From Flaccisagitta enflata (lineage: Eukaryota > Chaetognatha > Sagittoidea > Aphragmophora): a stretch of DNA of 64,000 nucleotides. The translations under genes and the position numbers were made by a program. The notes under the pieces were generated by a model, which had not been told where the DNA came from, did no database searches, and worked only from the letters and a program-made list of their open reading frames with translations. Below are positions 63,003 to 64,000 of the stretch, one piece after another (position 1 is the first letter of the stretch; every line of letters starts with the position of its first letter). Where the stretch lies: assembly GCA_965153355.1 (NCBI GenBank), contig OZ231128.1:19220001-19284000 (forward strand), in the 5' to 3' direction.

Positions 63003-63185
63003 CAAGGATCGCATATGGTTAGCGGTACCCGATGCCCTGCTTGGAGGGATAAGGTGAAGAAGTGGAGTGACAGCAGGGCAGCGGCCTCAAAGGGCCAATG
63101 TCCTGTAGAACACAGGGGTGATTTTCCAGAGGGGTATATTTCCGGCCCCAAATGTCTGATTTAGGCCACTGAAGGCATTTATGAG
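63003..63185. mobile_element. Foldback element FB, left end
   Basis: GGTTAGCGGTACCCGATGCC followed by CAGGGCAGCGGCCTCAAAGG and CCTGTAGAACACAGGGG. It is interrupted by the MITE at 63201. Confidence 0.75.
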
Positions 63186-63200
63186 GGATGGAGGGCGATA

Positions 63201-64000
63201 CAGGGTGTTTCACGCGTTTTGAGGTTTAAAGAATCAACACAGCTTTTCTCCTAGAAAAGCTATTCCAATTCTGAAAAAAGGTCTGAATAGATCTTGAAGT
63301 GCAGTTTTTTTATGTCACCAATTTTTTGTATTTGCGTTTTTTAGCTTGGGAGCTACGGGAGTTTAAAGTAAACAACATTATCCAGTTAACTAACCATAGT
63401 AAAGAAAAAAATGGACAACTTCTTTTACTAGTTTCTGGTCAACTATTGGCCTGAACTACAAAAAATCCATGACTGTTTAAAAGCTCCGCAAAAAATCTTC
63501 AAAATGCGACGTTGCAGGACATTGTAGCTTCATTCATTTAGAAATGGCAAAAGATTAAAGAAAAAAATCACAAATTGAAAAAAAATGCTCCTTTCAATTT
63601 TTTTTCCATCGAGAAATTTTACTCTTTTCGTTTTTGTCAATTACGAACTCAGGATTGTCTTAGCTACTCGATATCCATAAGCAAATTAAAGAGCCATGAA
63701 TTTTCTATAAAATGGAGCCAAGAACAAATTTCCAACTCAATTTGTTCAATTTCTATGTTACAATAAAGATAGCCCATGAAAATCAGGTGTTACTGACTTT
63801 CCAAATTCTTGACCACCTGTCTTCATTCTTCTGTCATTTCTAAACGGATAGAGATATGACAACCAGCAAGGTCTCATTGGAAAGATCTTTCACAGAGCTT
63901 CAAGATGGTCATGGATTTTGCTATGTTTTTCTTATTGCTTGGATGTGAAACGCTAACAAACAAGTTGTTTCATTTTTTTTGCCATAATTATCCGGATTAA
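63201..64000. mobile_element. Family M MITE, cut by window end
   Basis: Starts CAGGGTGTTTCACGCGTTTT after TA (63199-63200). It matches the copy at 47829-48810 almost base for base for 800 bp, with a short insertion near 63953. Confidence 0.95.

Overview
This is animal genomic DNA, not bacterial. It has many short exons with GT-AG junctions and matching phases, an immunoglobulin-superfamily gene with kilobase introns, poly(A) signals, a very high load of CT, GT, CTTT, CAA and GGTC microsatellites, minisatellites, and several small inverted-repeat transposon families. An invertebrate fits best; I cannot name the phylum or species.

Region 1 (1 to about 22.1 kb) is the most interesting. On the plus strand lie the end of a C2H2 zinc-finger ORF and a 12-exon gene (949-5311) for a superfamily 3 helicase with parvovirus-NS1-like motifs. 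Convergent to it, on the minus strand, is a decayed Polinton/Maverick (adintovirus-like) element: protein-primed-type DNA polymerase B (5695-9595), a small basic protein, a spliced major capsid protein (10602-13599), a series of small virus-type ORFs with ATGA overlaps, a retroviral-type integrase (18236-19370), a small basic core-like protein and an A32-type packaging ATPase (20962-22032). Some genes carry nonsense codons or frameshifts (polymerase, integrase, a membrane protein, a Lys-rich protein, the ATPase C-terminus); others are open. Several genes contain spliceosomal introns. The ATPase Walker A motif is split by an intron that consists of the same ~55-bp tandem repeat that fills one capsid-gene intron. 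Whether the helicase belongs to the element is not proven.

Region 2 (22.1-27.5 kb) holds tandem arrays (13-bp, ~58-bp and ~160-bp units), an isolated RING-CH exon (25955-26305, minus) and dispersed repeats. Region 3 (27.5-32.7 kb) is a trinucleotide-repeat domain (GAC, TTG, GGT, GAA, TCT, CAA) running into the first exon of the Ig gene. Region 4 (32.7-51.6 kb) is that Ig gene, five exons recognised on the plus strand, with introns full of microsatellites, MITEs, foldback elements and two possible antisense exons. Region 5 (51.6-64 kb) has no convincing gene apart from one weak exon. It contains a hAT-type MITE with an 8-bp target duplication, foldback elements, minisatellites and long CT, GT and GGTC tracts.

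Four dispersed families recur. Family A is a TAGTCGCG...GGCCTTGTT element with an internal GTCC/GGTC tract. Family FB is a foldback element with GGGCAGCGGCC ends around an array of AGGCCTGA-type units. Family K is a ~280-bp MITE with GGGCGTGTTTCTAG ends. Family M is a CAGGGTGT...ACACCCTG Tc1/mariner-like MITE. Families A and K repeatedly sit inside introns close to splice sites.
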